Positions 1 through 11,350 of a stretch of DNA of 64,000 nt are shown here, one piece after another. The DNA is taken from contig OZ023189.1 in NCBI GenBank assembly GCA_963995505.1, positions 1,563,155 through 1,627,154 of the forward strand. Reading direction: 5' to 3'. The DNA is from Hypericum androsaemum (lineage: Eukaryota > Streptophyta > Magnoliopsida > Malpighiales > Hypericaceae). A program made the position numbers and the translations under genes. The first letter of the stretch is position 1. The number at the start of each line of letters is the position of its first letter. The notes under the pieces are model-generated. The model was not told where the DNA came from and made no database searches. It saw only the letters and a list, made by a program, of their open reading frames with translations.

Positions 1-105
1 ACAAAGTTCCATAAAGCAAAAAGAAATGTTTTTTGTCCATCCAGACCATGGGTCTGGTTTCAACTCTACCTTTGATTCATTTTGTGTTAATTTATAGAAT
101 ACTAC

Positions 106-929
106 TGATAGATTTAACGCATAATTAATTAGTAATTATATGTTAAACCTGATAAATTAACAAACTAATTCGTTAATAATAAATTACTTACTTGTCGAAC
201 CAAGAGGTCCACAGGTTCGGGTCCACAATGTCTTCGTACTAGTCAAATTACGATCATGTTTTAACGGATTCGTAATTGATTTTCACGAGATTTCCTCTAC
301 AGAAAATCTGATCAAAACTCAGGGACTATTCTAGAATTTTTCCTTTCTTATTGAGTGGTTGTGGGCAAACTTACATTTTGGTTCAGCCGAATTTCTCTTT
401 TTATAGGGAAATCCGGCACACCAGAATGCGTCATGTGGCATGCCACGTGGCACTACTGGGCCGCATGTCCACCACGTGGCACTTCGGACCGCATGTCCGC
501 CACGTGGCACTTCGGACCGCATGTCCGCCACGTGGCACTTCGGACCGCATGTCCGCCACGTGGCACTTCGGACCACATGTCTGCCACGTGGCACTTCGGA
601 CCACATGTCTGCCACGTGGCATGTCGCGTGGCACTTCGGACCGCATGTCCGCCGTGTGGCACTTCGGGCCGCATATCCGCCACGTGGCAAAGCTATCCCC
701 TAGCTTTGTCACGTGGCGCCACGTCAGCGTGCCACGTGGTGCCACGTCAGCGTGCCACGTGGGCCGTCACCTTTGGCGGTAACTGCATCAGCACCACGTC
801 ATGCTGACGTGGTGCCTACATGGCATCGGGCAGGTCAACGTGGATTGACCAGCCCATCCAACCCAACTGATGGGCCTGAGCCCAATCAGGCGCAATAATA
901 ATTGCCTGATTGAGCCTTTAGGTCCAACA
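106..929 (-). repeat. 3' LTR of the degenerate copia element, expanded
   Basis: This 824 bp repeat starts TGATAG and ends CCAACA on the plus strand. It matches the 608 bp LTR at 7894-8501 along its length, but is about 216 bp longer because of a 28 bp minisatellite at roughly 445-690. In element orientation the array lies in U3, upstream of a TATA box. Because the element is on the minus strand, this is its 3' LTR, the copy that would supply U3 to both LTRs of a daughter element. Confidence 0.92.
397..761 (-). promoter_or_regulatory. LTR promoter: G-box minisatellite and TATA box
   Basis: A TATAAAAAG box reads on the minus strand at 397-405. Upstream of it in element orientation are eleven CACGTG palindromes, starting at 444, 473, 501, 529, 557, 585, 613, 681, 710, 733 and 756. 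Those from 473 to 613 repeat with an exact 28 bp period, and two further units are mutated. CACGTG flanked by C and G is the G-box core bound by plant bZIP and bHLH factors. That this array acts as an enhancer is inferred from its position only. Confidence 0.7.
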
Positions 930-1871
930 TCTCCCACTCAATTATTATTGACCTTGATCAACAGCTATCAGATTTCTTTAAAGGATTTCGTGCAACCAGC
1001 ATACGTCGAGTGTGTTAAGCCAAATTCAAGAGCACAGACACTCAGGCTATTTGAATAGTAGCATCTCGACAACCTTCTTGTATAATGCATGCTATTATCC
1101 CAAGATTCATGTCACATTCCATTGTTCACATCAGTGATTTCAAACAATTATATTCGGGTTCACTATTGTACTTTTCAATATAATTGGTACACCTGAACCA
1201 CGAAACTCAGAATGTGATTAACAGAGTTCCTTCTCCCTTAACTATATTCCTTTCATAATGATACAGCCTGCTTTTCTGGTCAGCCCTGCCAGGTCGAATC
1301 GCTATGCCATAACCTTTTCATGAACTTTCTAAGCTAGCAGCACTGGATCATACTTCCAGAATACGTTTAGGATCTTAAGGGTAGATTTTGGGAATCACAG
1401 TTCTCAAAAATTAGTCTCACACCAGGGATTGTGAAATCACTCAACATTTTCATCCCATCCAGTGATCGAGTAGCACACATGATACTGATCACGTGTTACG
1501 ATGTACTTTCCTTTTTAAAGGAACACATGTCATTTAACACCATACTAGAGTATCAGCCTCAACTTAACTCTAGGCCAATAGGACAGACAGTATGATAAGT
1601 TCCACTTATATCTTATCATATGGATTGTAGAAAATCCAAATGCAGCAACTTATTCATGCATCCCATAAGGGAACTTGTTCTTGAGCAAGACAGCATTTCG
1701 TCATAGGACATACACCTATGAATGTCCAATAACTGCCTCATCTCATCTAGGAATCAACTTCTTGACTCCCACTACGGTAAACACCCGTGTGAGTGGGCTA
1801 CTTCTCTGTCTGACATATTTCATAATTAACTCATATTGCCAAACAAAATTCCTTTATTCTAACTAATTAGA

Positions 1872-4800
1872 TTACAAATAAAACCGTCGTAAACCCAGTG
1901 ACTTAACATGTTTCTCGAATACTTCTTGAGGTAATACTTTAGTCATTAGATCTGCGGCCATATCTCGTGTAGATATGTGTTTCATACACAGTTCTTTATA
2001 TTTTACTAAACTTCTAACAAAGTGAAATTTAATATCTATATGCTTAGCCCTGCTATGGAATCTAGGATCCTTAGCATAAGCTATAGCTGCCTGATTGTCG
2101 CAGAATAGACTCACGGGCTCCGTTGAGTTGATCAGAGAGAGATGGCTTAAGAATCTCTTCAACCATACCGCTTCTTGTGCAGCATGAGCTGAAGCTACAT
2201 ATTCCGCTTCCAATGTTGACAAGGATACACATGTTTACTTCTTACTGCTCCATGAGATAGCACCCCCGCCCAACAAGAAAATGAATCCAGATGTAGACTT
2301 ATTCTTGTCAACGTCGCCTCTCCAATCAGCATCAGTATAGCCACTCAATATTAGGTCACGGCCTCGATAGCACAAGGAGTATTCTACAGTAGTGTTCAAA
2401 TATTTCAAAATCTCTTTGACAGCTTTCCAGTGAGCACTGTCTGGATCAGATTAATATTTACTTGCTATCCCAATAGCATAGTAAATATCAGATCTGGTAC
2501 ACAACATTGCGTACATCAGGATCCAACTGCATTGGCATAAGGAATTTTTTCCATGTCCCCACGTTGTTTAGCTATTTTTGGGCACATGTCCTTACACAAA
2601 TTATGACCTTTAACCAATGGGACGTACTTTGGGTTACTGTGATCACAATTAAAACGTTCTACTACTTTGTGAATATATGTCTCTTGTGAGAGAGACACTA
2701 TTTTTTTCGAACAATTCCTCGAAATCTTAACTCCGAGTATGTAATCCGCTTCACCCATATCTTTCATTTCAAAGTTGGAAGATAACCAATCTTTGATTTC
2801 GACAAGAAATCCCATGTCATTTTCAACATACAAAATGATGATGACAAACTTCTTTCCTGGTCGCTTAACATACACGCAGTGATATTCGTCTATCATTAAA
2901 AAATCATGCTGCATGATCGTATGATCGTATTATAAAAGCGAATATACCACAGTCTAGATGACTGCTTAAGGCCATAAATTGATCTATTCAATTTGTAAAC
3001 TTTGTGTTCGCAGCCTTTTTTAATGTAGCCCTCAGGCTGAATCATGTAGATTTCTTCATCCAATTCTCCGTGGAGAAAAGCAGTCTTTACATCCATTTGA
3101 TGTAATTCTAGATTCATGTTAGCAACCATAGCTAAAATGACCCTAATTGACGTAAATCTAACAACAGGTGCAAAAGTCTCCTCGTAGTCTATCCCAGCCT
3201 GTTGTTTGAACCCTTGGGCAACCAAACGTGCTTTGTATCTTTCGATACTGCCATCTGCATTGCGCTTGATTTTGAGAATCCACTTATTCCCAATTGCCCT
3301 ACGCCCCTTAGGTAGGTCAACCAGATCTCAAACCTAGTTTTTGATCATAGAAGACATTTCTTCTTCCATTGTATTCATCCATTTAGTTCGTTTTGGAGAT
3401 GACAAAACTTCAGATACATTCTTTGGCTCATCTTCATCCTGTAGGATGGCCAGGAGAATTTTACTTGGACTACTAAATCTCTTTAGTGATACCAAGAACG
3501 CATTAGTCTCGCCTTCGATGTCAAATCGTCGGCGTGGTATGCTAGTTCTGCTAGACCTACGATATTCTCGGTTTTGATAAACATCTCTCATATATTCATC
3601 ATATCCAGGAATTGCACTCCCACTGGGTGAAAATATCGTACTCCCACTGGAATAAGGAATTACCTCCCTTTCAGGACTCAGATCACGACCTTCCGGATCA
3701 TTTTGAGTTGGAAAATCTCCATCTTCCTCCTCAATTCTCCCACTCAGAAGAAGTGATCCAGATAATTCTGGTGCATCTGTCTCATAAAGGGTAAGGTCAT
3801 TACTAACCTCTCCCAACTTTGAAAATTCATTCTCCAAAAATGTGACATCGCGTGATTCAAATTCTATTATTTATCCATTGTCTAGTTCACCCATAAATAC
3901 GTACCCTTTAGATACCTCTGGGTATCTTATAAAGATACTTTTTCTACTTCTCGGTCCTAATTTACCGAAAATACTTGAGGTAGAATGGACATATGACGCA
4001 CACCCCCATGGCTTAAAATAGGATAAATCGGGCTTCCGATCTGTCCACATTTCGCAAGGAGTGGCTGTAACAGACTTAGAGGGAATACGGTTTAGAACGT
4101 ATGCGGCAGTCAGGAGTGCATCTCCACAGAATGATATAGGCAAACTTGCCTCTGCCATCATCGATCTAATCATGTCAAGAAGAGTTCTATTCCTTCTTTC
4201 AGCAACCCCGTTTTGCTGGGGTGTATAGGGAATGGACAACTGATGTTCAATCTTTTTTTCAATACATAGAGCTTTGAACTCATCAGAAAGATATTCACGG
4301 CCACGATCAGTTCGTAAGGCCTTTATCTTTCTGTCCTTCTGATTCTCAACAAAACTCATGTATGTCATAAAGTAGTTTAAGGCTTCAGACTTGTGAGAAA
4401 TCAGGTATATCAGACCATATCTAGTATAGTCATCAATAAAAGTGATGAAGTAATATGCTCCATGCCTTGCCCTCACGTTCATTGGACCACATATGTCAGA
4501 ATGGACTAATTGTAGTAGAAATTTGGCTCTAGTTCCAGTTTCGAAAAGTTTCCTAGTGCTTTTCCCTTCTAGACAGGATACGCATCTGGGTAATATAGAT
4601 TTCTCTATATTTCCCAGCAGTCCTGCCTTAGCTAGACGGTTTAAACGATCCTGACCGATATGACCTAGTCTAGAATGCCATAGTTTAATATCATCCTCTG
4701 ATGAGTTTGAACTAGTGACTATGGAAAAGCTTTCACAAGGATTGATATCCAGAATCAAAAAACCTTCTGATATATATCCAAGGCCAAAATAGGCATCATC

Positions 4801-6003
4801 CAAAAATAATCTAACGGTGTCGTCCTCAAACGACAACCGAAAACCTAAAGACATTAAGACCGAAACTGAGATTAGGTTCCTTCGAATGTCTGGAGCAAAT
4901 AACACGTCATGTAAAAGAAGGGCACGACCACCACGAAGATGTAATTTACAAGTGCCCAAGCCTTTCACATCTACGCACGAGTTGTTACCAACAAAAATGG
5001 TTTTTGCTCCAGTCGGCAACCACCTGTATTCAACGAACGAACAACGGTCTCTAGCTACATGGTCTGTCGCTCCTGAATCAATCACCTACATATAATGTGA
5101 CTCAGTTAGAAGGGTACAAGAGGATACATTCAACTTACTCACACTTGAGTTTAAGTGTACCTGCTTGGGCATCTTGCAATCTTTTGCAAAATGTCCCTTC
5201 TGTTAACAGTTAAAACATTTTACTTTTGAAATGTTAAACCGTTTGTTCTTTTTAGCCTTGGAGCCATCCAACTTGGTTCCACGGTTTTCAGCCTTTGGAG
5301 TTTGTTTACACTTACCCTTTCCTTTACCTTTCTTATTTTTTCCACCACTCCCAGTCGAACAAATCGAATGGGCTTCAGGGTGGGATTTTATAGCTAGGAG
5401 GCGATCTTCCTCCAGCTCAAGGTATCTGGCAACATCATCAAATGTTACCAAATGGTCAGAATGGGTAAGATTCATCTTCATCTGTTCCCAACTTGGTGGT
5501 AGAGAATGGATGACAGCTTGAATCTGCTGCTCGTTGCTAAGTATGTGACCAGCCTCTGCTAGTTCATTGATCATATTAGACATCACTCTCAAATATTTCC
5601 TCATGGAAACCTCCGGACGCTTCTTAAAGGTGTCAAACCTTATAGTCAAAGCACGCAGCTTGGACACTGAAAGCTTTCCGAATTTTTGTTTGAGAGCATC
5701 CCATAACTCCTTCGCGTTGTCATACACGCGAAATTATCGGGTGACATCATCCATCATTGAACTTAGCAAAATCAATCGAGCAGTAGTGTTCTTTCTCTTC
5801 CAAATAACATAAGCTTCTTTGTCTCGCTTATGTTGAGTAGTTGTGCCTTCTTCAGGCTCATTCATTATCACATGTATGTGCTCCAGAACCTCTTGTTCCT
5901 CAAGCACATATTGAATTTTCATGCTCCAATTCTCATAGTTTTCACCGTTGAGTTTTAACTCACGGTTTAACTCAGCTATGATGGATCTAGAAGCAACTGA
6001 CAT
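1872..6003 (-). pseudogene. Broken copia gag-pol
   Basis: Reading down the minus strand: gag starts at 6003 and continues to a CCHC zinc knuckle near 5210 whose second position group is interrupted by a stop. The protease motif DSGAT lies near 5080. The integrase zinc-binding residues and DDE core lie between 4700 and 4150. Reverse transcriptase covers about 3290-2516 and RNase H about 2430-1872. Stops interrupt the main frame near 5731, 5203, 5090, 3871 and 3334, and the frame shifts twice within the RT and RNase H part. The polymerase motif is YVEN where active copia enzymes have YVDD. Several stops replace positions normally Trp or Gln, consistent with C-to-T or G-to-A decay. Confidence 0.92.
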
Positions 6004-6379
6004 CTCTATATGGATTTTTTAATATGAAAACATATTAGAAATTTGATTTAGCAATATGATTCAATTTACTAATCACTCATAACTTTTAACGATATGAAGT
6101 CCTTGATTAATCTCAAAATCGAAATGGGTCGCGGGCATGCTTCCCCTCACCATTCAAGTATTAATCTTAAACTTCAACCGTTTAAAGTTCATTGATAGTA
6201 AACTCAAGTGGAAGCAATTAAACAAACATCTTTATTTAATTACATGTTTGACACATGCATTTGTACATTCTGCGTTTGCTCACACATGCACAAAAACTCA
6301 GACAAGGTCTCAACCTATTGTACAAAAGTCCCCCAAAAAACAACATATGTATATGGGGACAGTTAAACATAACATGTAA

Positions 6380-6961
6380 TCACATGAGGATCGGGTGTCC
6401 AGGCGATCCGGTAGGAGAATCCAGATACATATCTGGATCCGAGTTCGAGGACCATCCTGTGGGGACCGGGTGCGAGGACGATCCGACGAAGGATTCCAAG
6501 TTCACCGCCGGAACCGGGATCGATCCCATAATCCAAATGATCAGGAGCGGAGGAAAACTATAATAGTATTCCTTAGCGAGGTAGCGGTTCAAGATCAAAC
6601 CGCTTCGCAGCTCCAGAACAGGAGAAGGTATCATTTCTCTGCGAAGACCCCTTTTCTCAAGATAGTGGATCAGACCATAGAGGACATCTCTATGGGTATT
6701 GAACTCAGGTTCCGAGAAGACACACATATCTTCACGGATTTTGAGCGTGACCAGGAGGTCTCGAAACATGGAGGGCCAGTCCTCTCCATAATTATAACCT
6801 CTGGCCCAAATGCAGTCTTGCATCTCCCGGTGAACAGCCTTGATATGCTCAACGATGACATACATGTCATCCTTAGGCACTCGTAGTGGTAAACGGCACT
6901 TCAGCACCTTTTGTCGAAGTTCCGTTGCACAGAATTTCAGATACCTTCCTCCAGTAGCCAT
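6380..6961 (-). CDS. Unrecognised 193-codon ORF in the copia leader
   Basis: This ORF begins MATGGRYLKFCATELRQ and lies between the primer site and gag, in a leader about 1.9 kb long. I do not recognise the family. It has no zinc knuckle, protease or polymerase motif. The first 110 residues are mixed charged and hydrophobic with several Cys, Trp and Tyr residues. The last 60 are rich in Pro, Ser and Gly, preceded by a short hydrophobic stretch. It stays open although the downstream gag-pol is riddled with stops. It could be an element-specific accessory gene, a captured host fragment, or chance. A TTG codon five codons upstream is in frame, but the ATG at 6961 is preferred. Confidence 0.4.
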   Translation of the reverse strand: MATGGRYLKFCATELRQKVLKCRLPLRVPKDDMYVIVEHIKAVHREMQDCIWARGYNYGEDWPSMFRDLLVTLKIREDMCVFSEPEFNTHRDVLYGLIHYLEKRGLRREMIPSPVLELRSGLILNRYLAKEYYYSFPPLLIIWIMGSIPVPAVNLESFVGSSSHPVPTGWSSNSDPDMYLDSPTGSPGHPILM

Positions 6962-7880
6962 CAAATCTTGCAACAATTACAATTCAATTTCGGGTTAATT
7001 CTCATATTCTCCCAAAATAGGATTGGAAAACTCATTTTTTCAACCTTTTGATGATCATTCTATGGATCAATTCATGTGATTTTAGTTAAATTTAACATAT
7101 CTCGGAACTCGGGTATAAATATTTTCGGGAAAAATTATGAAATTATGATTTTGCCCCTCGCATATTTTCCCCTTCCATTTTCTCTCTCTTCTCCCGCGCG
7201 ACGCCGAAGGCGTCCGATTCTCCACCCACGACCGCCGCGCAACGACGGTGAATCAACGGCCGAGACCGGTCGCAATCGACTCGCCATGGTGTTGCGAGCA
7301 CGTCCGTAGTAGCCTCGCGGGTCGTCGTGCGGTCGTTCTCTGTCATGGTCGTCTTCTCCCTTCCGCGTATCTCCGGCGTCGACGACTTCGATCTTCGTTT
7401 TCCAACGACGTCGATCCACGAAAGTGGTATCGGAACGTCGAGGACACGCCGGAGAATCGACTTTCGTCGAGTTACGGCGTCGAAAACCTCGGATTTCTGA
7501 CGAAATCAACGAAAATCGATTTGGGGCGAAATCGCTCCAAATCGCCCGATTAGGGTTTTTTGTCGATTTGGGGATTTTTGGACAAATTTCAAATTAATCC
7601 CTAAATTTTCCAAAATTTGCACATAAGTCCATGACACGCAGGTGCCATGTATGTGGTCAAATTTCAGATTGGTACCTTAAGGTTTCGCGCTTGCGCGAAT
7701 TTGCCCGCGTGATTAGGCAAAATTTAATTTAGTCCTGCTGGTTCTAAATTAATTACATTAAAGTCCAACAGATTATGATATTTTAATAAAATCACAATTA
7801 ATACGATTTTTAACCAAATAAATCACATAATTACTTGAATTAAAATATCACATCATCGTCAAAACATAGTTTCAACCATG

Positions 7881-7892
7881 CTCTGATACCAA
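7881..7892 (-). other. Primer-binding site (initiator Met tRNA type)
   Basis: On the minus strand, just inside the right LTR, the sequence reads TGGTATCAGAGC, the usual plant copia primer site complementary to the 3' end of initiator methionine tRNA. It fixes the element orientation as minus. The matching polypurine tract is at about 930-940 (minus strand TGAGTGGGAGA). Confidence 0.9.
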
Positions 7893-7893
7893 T

Positions 7894-8501
7894 TGATGGA
7901 TTTAACGTGTAATTAATGAGTAATTACATGTTAAACCTGATAAATTAACAAACTAATTCGTTAATAATAAATCACTTACTTGTTGAAGCAAGAGGTCCAC
8001 AGGTTCGGGTCCACAATGTCTTCGTGCTAGTCGAATTACGATCACGTTTTAACGGATTCGTAATTGATTTTCACGAGATTTCCTCTAGAGAAAATCTGAT
8101 CAAAACTCAGGGACTATTCCAGAATTTTTCCTTTCTTATTGAGTGGTTGTGGGCAAACTTACATTTTATAGGGTAATCCATCACACTAGAATGCATCGTG
8201 TGGTATGCCACGTGGCGACACGTGGCACTACTGGGCCGCATGCCCGCCACGTGGCACTTCGGACCGCATGTCCGCCACATGGCAAAGCTATCCCCTAGCT
8301 TTGCCACGTGGCGCCGCGTCAGTGTGCCACGTGTGCCGTCACCTTTGGCGGCAACTGCGTCAGCATCACGTCACGCTGACGTGGCGCCTATGTGGCATCG
8401 GGCCAGTCAACGCGGGTTAACCAGCTCATCCAACCCAACTTATGGGCCTGGGCCCAATCAGGCACAATAATAATTGCCTGATTGGGCCTTTAGCTCCAAC
8501 A
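7894..8501 (-). repeat. 5' LTR of the degenerate copia element
   Basis: This 608 bp LTR begins TGATGG and ends CCAACA on the plus strand. It has the same architecture as 106-929 but only five CACGTG boxes. A TATAAAAT box reads on the minus strand at 8163-8170. Confidence 0.92.
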
Positions 8502-8506
8502 ATTAC

Positions 8507-9654
8507 AAATCATATTCCACATATAAAACTCAAACGACTAATTTAAAACACAATAAAAGATGGGTCGACCATATTTTCTTTGTGGGTAATAAAAAATTTA
8601 GTTACTACAAATAATCATAAAATGTCTGTCCTTCCAAAGGGGACTTTTGATCCCCATGATTTAGGTATTTTGCAAGGTTGTTAGGATATGAATGTCCTAT
8701 ACTTGGTGTATGATTTAGGTATTTTGCAAGGTTGTTAGGATATGTAATTAATTTTTGGCAGATTTTTTTGAGGAAAATTAATACTTTACTTATCAAAAAA
8801 ATGTATACCCTACGTTACAATATTCTATAAACTGATAACACTTTTTTTTTGCATTTCATCCTTTTTCGAGTAGAAGAACAACTCTCTTGGTCCAAATCCT
8901 CTACGTTTTTTGGTAAGCATGACATATTATTACAACTAGAGTCCTTTACTTTTTATGTTGACTTAGTTATACATCTCTCACGTAATTGGCTTTTTTTTGA
9001 GTGATTAACTCTAGGTTGTGAATTCGTAAAGAATTATATAAATCTATCGACTTATGTGAAAAAAAGTGTGCAATATTAACCAAATGATTGGTTGATTGAC
9101 CATGACTCATTGCAAAAGATTCTCTGCCTTCAAAGAGAGGATCCCAATTCATTTTCAACCATTTGTGTGGTGAATGAATTGTAATCTTTTTGGAGTTTTT
9201 CACATTATTGGTTATTTCTTAGAGCTTAACTATATTAATTTTTCCGTAAAATTTTGGTCGTCCGGTTTACGAATATAACTTTGTGTTAAAATTTTACTAA
9301 GTGTCAATTTGATGTCAAAGTTATTTCCTGATTTTTTTTAAAATCAGTATTGTAAATATTGTATTACTATATGTAGAATTATACTGTAGTAGAAGTTCTC
9401 CCCCCCAAAAAAATTAAGTGTAGTAGAATTCTCTTGTCGGTTGGGATTCTCTACGAGACAAAAAATAAAATTTTAAAGCCCTGAAGCAGCTGGCATCAAC
9501 ACTAGAATTCAATCACCCCGTGGTGGTGGGTGCAGAAAAAGCCAAAACTAATTGGAAAGTAGAAAATTAAATTCTGGTATATGTCCATTAATATTTTGGA
9601 ATTAAAAATATCAGTAAAATAAATATTTCTATCCAGTTTAACAATTAAATTAGG
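8507..9654. other. Intergenic, no gene seen
   Basis: AT-rich DNA without convincing coding sequence. It has a 35 bp direct repeat at 8656-8690 and 8710-8744 (period 54 bp). At 8785-8805 an A-tailed motif (ACTTTACTTATCAAAAAAA) looks like the 3' end of a LINE- or SINE-type retroposon; a similar tail in the opposite orientation is at 52243. Confidence 0.5.
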
Positions 9655-9662
9655 ATAATTTT

Positions 9663-10131
9663 CATTGTTTTCAAAAACGACCCGGAGAGCGATCCGGATT
9701 TTGGTCCGTTCTCTGGGTCAACCAGTCTGACCGGTCAAACTAGTGGTCGGACCGGTGGTTTATTATATATAATATATATTTAGTAAATAATAGGTTTAAA
9801 AATTAATATTCTTGAAATATTGGTAAATTTATTTCATATTTAGTATAGTTATCTTTGTAGATTTAGTTTATTTTGTGTTGATTTAGAAAAATCGAGTATA
9901 AAATCTGATTTTTTTGGGTTGGGTGAAATCTAGTTTTTGGGTTGATTTTTTGGTCAAACCTAACGAACCAGATTTTTCCGGGTCAAAAATCCGAGCCAAC
10001 CGCTCGGTCTGACCAGAAATCTTCCAGTTCGTTAGGTAACCATTCGAACTTGGTTTTTTGACCCGCTATTGGCTCTGATTCGCGGTCCGACCGGTCGGAC
10101 CGCCGGTCGGACCACCGTCTCGAAAACAATG
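9663..10131. mobile_element. Non-autonomous inverted-repeat DNA transposon, hAT-like
   Basis: The ends are inverted copies of CATTGTTTTC followed by similar sequence. They are flanked by near-identical 8 bp direct repeats, ATAATTTT (9655-9662) and ACAATTTT (10132-10139). Eight-base duplications are typical of hAT elements. Both subterminal regions contain many copies of GACCGGTC and GGTCGGACC motifs. The 469 bp interior has no coding sequence. The hAT assignment is an inference from duplication length. Confidence 0.6.
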
Positions 10132-10139
10132 ACAATTTT

Positions 10140-11350
10140 AAGGAAAAATAATAGTCCATACCTTTTTTAAATTAAAAACAAAGGAATCAGATCCTGAGCT
10201 TGACATGACACGTGACGCCTTTTAATTTCCCACCAACCAAAAACAATTCAAACAAAATATATCATAACTTCCCATTTCCCATATCACTCATCTTCCCCTC
10301 CGTTCCTCCATTTGTTTTTGTGCTGAGAGTTTTTTTTTTTGGTAAATGGATTAACTTTATAAATATATATATAAATTTACACCAAGCAGACTAAAAGGTA
10401 ATCTACTTGCTTCCTAAACAATGCTAATCTTCCACTTTTAGAGATTCCATATACAAAATAAAATCTTAATACCCTAAATCTGAAATCGAACTTGATCATC
10501 GAAATTACTCATAGGTGCAACGCAAGATAATATGAATAAGAAGTTCTAGTTGCACCAATCCTCTTGAAAAATGGCTCGATCAACCATATCGTGAGAATTA
10601 ATTATTCTAATTTGACTAATATTTTTTAAGTAAATTTTTAACAATAAATCTCGTATGAATCTATGAGATCTTTTAAAAACAACATCATTTAGTAATAAGA
10701 GTATGTGACAAGGATTAACTTAAGTTCCTTTCGGCTGGCAGGGACATCACATAATGAAATATAGCAGTCGGCGATAGGAATTAAAGTACGAACATTGGCT
10801 TGAGGCTTTTTTTACCCAAAAGTTCCCATGAAAAAGTAGGGACACACTAGTCCTTGAACCTCGTTATGAAACTTTTGTTATGCCCCCTCCCCCCAACACA
10901 TTTGTTGTGTGGCAAGAAGCTCTCTCTCTTCATTAACTGTCACTAATTAATTACGCACTGTTAAGTACTTCCCACCAGGCCAGTCTCCATCCCCGGCCAC
11001 TTGCACATAATATAATATCTATCCCTCCGGATTTCGCGTCCCATTCCCAATCTCTCAATTCCAATTCCAATTCCAATTCCAATTCCCCAACTTCGAATTC
11101 CGTCTTTCCATCTTCGATCCGCCACCATTTAAACCTACCTTGCTCCTCCGCTTCAACTTATATGTTAATTATTAGTTTAATTAATTAGCCTTTGTTTCCA
11201 TTTATAGATAGTTCTTTCCCCACCCATCCCCTTTTTTTAATGAGAAACAGAAAAGATTTGATCTTGCTGCGGTTCGGGTAACACTTGATTTAACTGTAAC
11301 GTACGGGGAAAGGAGGGATTTTAAATTAAATTAAATTAATTATACAAAAT
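10140..11350. other. Intergenic and upstream region of the O-fucosyltransferase gene
   Basis: No gene seen. A poly-T run at about 10330 followed by AT-rich sequence and TTTACACCAAG reads on the minus strand as the tail of a LINE/SINE-like retroposon and resembles 52243-52310. A short AATTCC tandem array lies near 11055-11089. A pyrimidine-rich stretch before 11350 is a likely promoter and 5' leader, but I cannot fix a transcription start. Confidence 0.45.

Larger units (their letters stand above)
106..8501 (-). mobile_element. Degenerate Ty1/copia LTR retrotransposon
   Basis: The element lies on the minus strand between two homologous LTRs (106-929 and 7894-8501). Just inside the right LTR is a primer-binding site matching the 3' end of initiator methionine tRNA, and next to the left LTR is a purine-rich tract on the minus strand. 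The flanks ACTAC (101-105) and ATTAC (8502-8506) look like a target duplication with one change. The internal order is long leader, gag, protease, integrase, reverse transcriptase, RNase H, which is the copia order. The coding part is broken by several stops and at least two frameshifts, so the element cannot move by itself. LTR divergence and decay indicate an old insertion. Confidence 0.93.

Noticed and set aside
1..105. Possible gene end at the left edge
   Set aside because: Only about 100 bp is visible before the LTR, with no coding motif.
445..690. Regular 28 bp repeats with a palindromic core, CRISPR-like at first glance
   Set aside because: Repeats are head-to-tail without unique spacers and lie in an LTR of a plant retrotransposon; a minisatellite explains them.
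331..807. Several overlapping open frames rich in His, Pro and Cys at 331-807 on both strands
   Set aside because: They are translations of the G-box minisatellite; a repeat with a period not divisible by three keeps many frames open.
6395..6886. Plus-strand open frame of 163 codons
   Set aside because: It is antisense to the leader ORF at 6380-6961 and has no motif; the minus frame fits the element orientation better, though neither is proven.
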